Shown here piece after piece: positions 6,514 to 8,040 of a stretch of DNA of 8,040 bases. Numbering within the stretch: the first letter of the stretch is position 1; each line of letters begins with the position of its first letter. A program made the translations under genes and the position numbers. The DNA is from Bacteroidota bacterium (GTDB lineage Bacteria > Bacteroidota > Ignavibacteria > UBA10030 > UBA8401), in NCBI GenBank assembly GCA_025355705.1, contig JANXZD010000023.1:1-8040 (forward strand). The letters are read 5' to 3'. The notes under the pieces were generated by a model. It saw only the letters and a program-made list of their open reading frames with translations, ran no database searches and had not been told where the DNA came from.

Positions 6514-8001
6514 TTACAGTTCCAATATCCTCCAGAAAAAAACAAAATATGCTTCTCTAAAGTGAACCCCTATGCGAAAACTATCATTGACCGCATACAA
6601 AAAACCAAAATCAACGTCAACCGTACGATATTCACCATTTTTTGCATCTAACACGAACGGAGTAGAATCTGAAATATAATCCTGCCGCACTTCTGACAAC
6701 GTTCGGTAACGGTACGCATTATCTGCCCATACTTCCGCTGCAAATTTAAGATTCTTTGTCAAATCATATTCAAATGCTGCCCATATCCTGAACGGAAATG
6801 CATTTGCATTTTCATTTGTCCACTCGTACGAATTATTAAGGATATTGTCGCGCAGGAACGGAAGTGTGTTGGTTTTAATTCCAATATGATAACCCATTTC
6901 GCCACGACCTGTCTCCTGAGACCATAATTTTGAATACACAATGTACAATGTGGAAAAAAATGCATTTTTATATTCAAGATTCATAACCTGATCGATAGAG
7001 ATGTTCAGAAGCAGCGGGTCATTTAACAATAGGTGGTCTGATTTTCTTCTGATATATCGTATGCGGTTTGCAAGAACTGACGCCATATCGTGACGACTGT
7101 ATATATTTGCACCAATAGCAATTCCAGCTCTGCTTGTCGCAGTACGTTCGTTGTAAAACTGCCAGAGTGGACGCAGATTCAGGTCACCGCTGAAATTATT
7201 TCCGAACGATGTGTGAACCATAAAACGATCTGTAAATCCATATCCTACGGAGAGTCCGCTGATATACATTGCATTCGCTTCCAGCGGAAATGCTGTCGGG
7301 TCATCAAAAATATCGGTCAACGACACAGCACCGCGATAGAAACGTTTTTTTTCTTCTGCCCAGGGAACGAGTTTCCCCCCGTGAAATCTATTCATATCTT
7401 GGATATCTTTTTTGCCTATGGTTACATCGCCGTATTTCGAACGAATGGAAATGGTTTCCAAAGTTTCTTTTATAACGGGACCGATGTACCGGCTTTCATC
7501 TCGTTTTGAAATCTCTGCCGTCTCTTCGAGAATATCTTTTGTTGGAATTTTTAATATACCTTCTGCTGTTTCGAGCTGACAGATGTTATCTTCTATTTTC
7601 AGGATCGTTCCTTGAATGATATTACCATCAATAAGATGAAATCGTTTGGACATTCCCACTTCTAAAAATTGAGCAAGGATTGGTCCTCGATCATTTTCTC
7701 TTGTTGGTAACTTTAAATCAGATTGTTGAGTTGCTGGCTGAATGCTATTTGTTATTGGTACCGGAGGATTCTCTGATTGGAAAAGCCGGATCACTTCTGC
7801 TGCATATTTTCGGGATAAGTCTGGCAGCGCCATTCCGAATTTTTGCACAAGATATTCATTAAGAGATTCCAGTGAAAATCCTTTTGAGGCAGAAAGAGAA
7901 ACAATTGCTTCTTTCTGTGTTTGCAGAATTTTTTCATTATCTTGAGAGAATAAAAGAATTGGGACGATCATTACAATGTATAAGAATAAAGAGTGTTTCA
8001 T
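6514..8001 (-). CDS. exported multidomain protein: helical domain, SH3-like repeats, beta-rich C-terminal region
   Basis: This 495-aa protein of unknown function begins with a signal peptide (MKHSLFLYIVMIVPILLFSQ, cleavage near 19-20). Residues 26-76 form a compact helical unit with the pattern QKEAIVSLSASKGFSLESL ... FG ... DLSRKYAAEVIRLFQ. A Pro/Gln/Thr-rich linker follows (77-108). Residues 112-160 look like an SH3/Sm-like beta unit (FHLIDGNIIQGTILKIED then ETAEGILKIPTKDI), and 183-204 repeats its second half (ISIRSKYGDVTIGKKDIQDM). Residues 222-495 are rich in alternating aromatic and polar positions with glycine turns, as in outer-membrane barrels, although the final residues (FFWRILEL) do not end in the usual aromatic. 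The start at 8001 is chosen because GGAG (8007-8010) precedes it by five bases and the signal peptide begins there; the frame is open to about 8034. The lipoprotein gene follows without a gap. Confidence 0.8.
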   Translation of the reverse strand: MKHSLFLYIVMIVPILLFSQDNEKILQTQKEAIVSLSASKGFSLESLNEYLVQKFGMALPDLSRKYAAEVIRLFQSENPPVPITNSIQPATQQSDLKLPTRENDRGPILAQFLEVGMSKRFHLIDGNIIQGTILKIEDNICQLETAEGILKIPTKDILEETAEISKRDESRYIGPVIKETLETISIRSKYGDVTIGKKDIQDMNRFHGGKLVPWAEEKKRFYRGAVSLTDIFDDPTAFPLEANAMYISGLSVGYGFTDRFMVHTSFGNNFSGDLNLRPLWQFYNERTATSRAGIAIGANIYSRHDMASVLANRIRYIRRKSDHLLLNDPLLLNISIDQVMNLEYKNAFFSTLYIVYSKLWSQETGRGEMGYHIGIKTNTLPFLRDNILNNSYEWTNENANAFPFRIWAAFEYDLTKNLKFAAEVWADNAYRYRTLSEVRQDYISDSTPFVLDAKNGEYRTVDVDFGFLYAVNDSFRIGVHFREAYFVFFWRILEL

Positions 8002-8006
8002 ATATT

Positions 8007-8018
8007 CTCCTATAGGAG
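8007..8018 (-). promoter_or_regulatory. ribosome-binding site inside a perfect palindrome
   Basis: The 12-base sequence CTCCTATAGGAG is its own reverse complement. Its minus-strand GGAG half (8007-8010) is the ribosome-binding site for the ATG at 8001, five bases away. In the transcript CTCC and GGAG could pair around a TATA loop and hide the site. Confidence 0.5.
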
Positions 8019-8040
8019 TGAATAATTTCATCAAAGGAAA

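Noticed and set aside
7090..7509. Plus-strand frame of 139 codons
   Set aside because: It is antisense to the barrel-like region of the exported protein, rich in Cys, Phe and Ile in an irregular way, and without a start signal.
8002..8034. Longer start for the 495-aa exported protein
   Set aside because: The extension (starting with a TTG, then ATG) would push the signal peptide inward, whereas the ATG at 8001 has a well-spaced GGAG.

Overview
The window reads as ordinary chromosomal DNA from a Gram-negative bacterium, most likely of the Bacteroidota/Chlorobiota/Ignavibacteria sort. This placement is an inference. It rests on signal peptides that end in '...TAQ' or '...LLFSQ', moderate to low GC, the style of the phosphohexomutase and enolase sequences, and exported proteins of the outer-membrane type. 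Several genes have strong GGAGG ribosome-binding sites, which are rarer in Bacteroidetes proper. I see no tRNA, rRNA, CRISPR array, transposase or phage gene.

The left half (1-3896) is a minus-strand housekeeping block. Read in the direction of transcription it holds enolase (429 aa), a complete phosphoglucomutase/phosphomannomutase (467 aa), and an o-succinylbenzoate synthase-type enolase-superfamily enzyme (menC-like) that runs off the left edge. Each gene looks like its own transcription unit. An intrinsic terminator follows enolase, another follows the mutase, and promoter-like sequences precede the mutase and the menC-like gene. The mutase lacks a recognisable ribosome-binding site and appears to have a very short leader.

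The middle (4155-5904) is a plus-strand cluster: a small exported protein of unknown function, a GATGLVG-type NAD(P)-binding short-chain oxidoreductase whose start codon overlaps the previous stop by one base, and a four-helix DUF1761-like membrane protein. The first and third genes share the same promoter/leader layout (TTGA.. -17 bp- TAG.TT, then a strong GGAGG). A hairpin of at least 11 bp at 5912-5948 ends the cluster.

The right part (5959-8001) is a minus-strand pair with no space between the genes: a 495-aa exported protein and a 184-aa putative lipoprotein. The large protein has three parts after its signal peptide: a small helical domain that resembles a module I associate with phage-type single-strand-annealing and related proteins, an SH3-like beta region with two related half-repeats, and a C-terminal beta-rich part resembling an outer-membrane barrel. 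The lipoprotein ends in two copies of a DPxTGLPxK motif. This pair is the least familiar material in the window and the best candidate for something undescribed, probably a cell-envelope complex. No function can be assigned from sequence alone.
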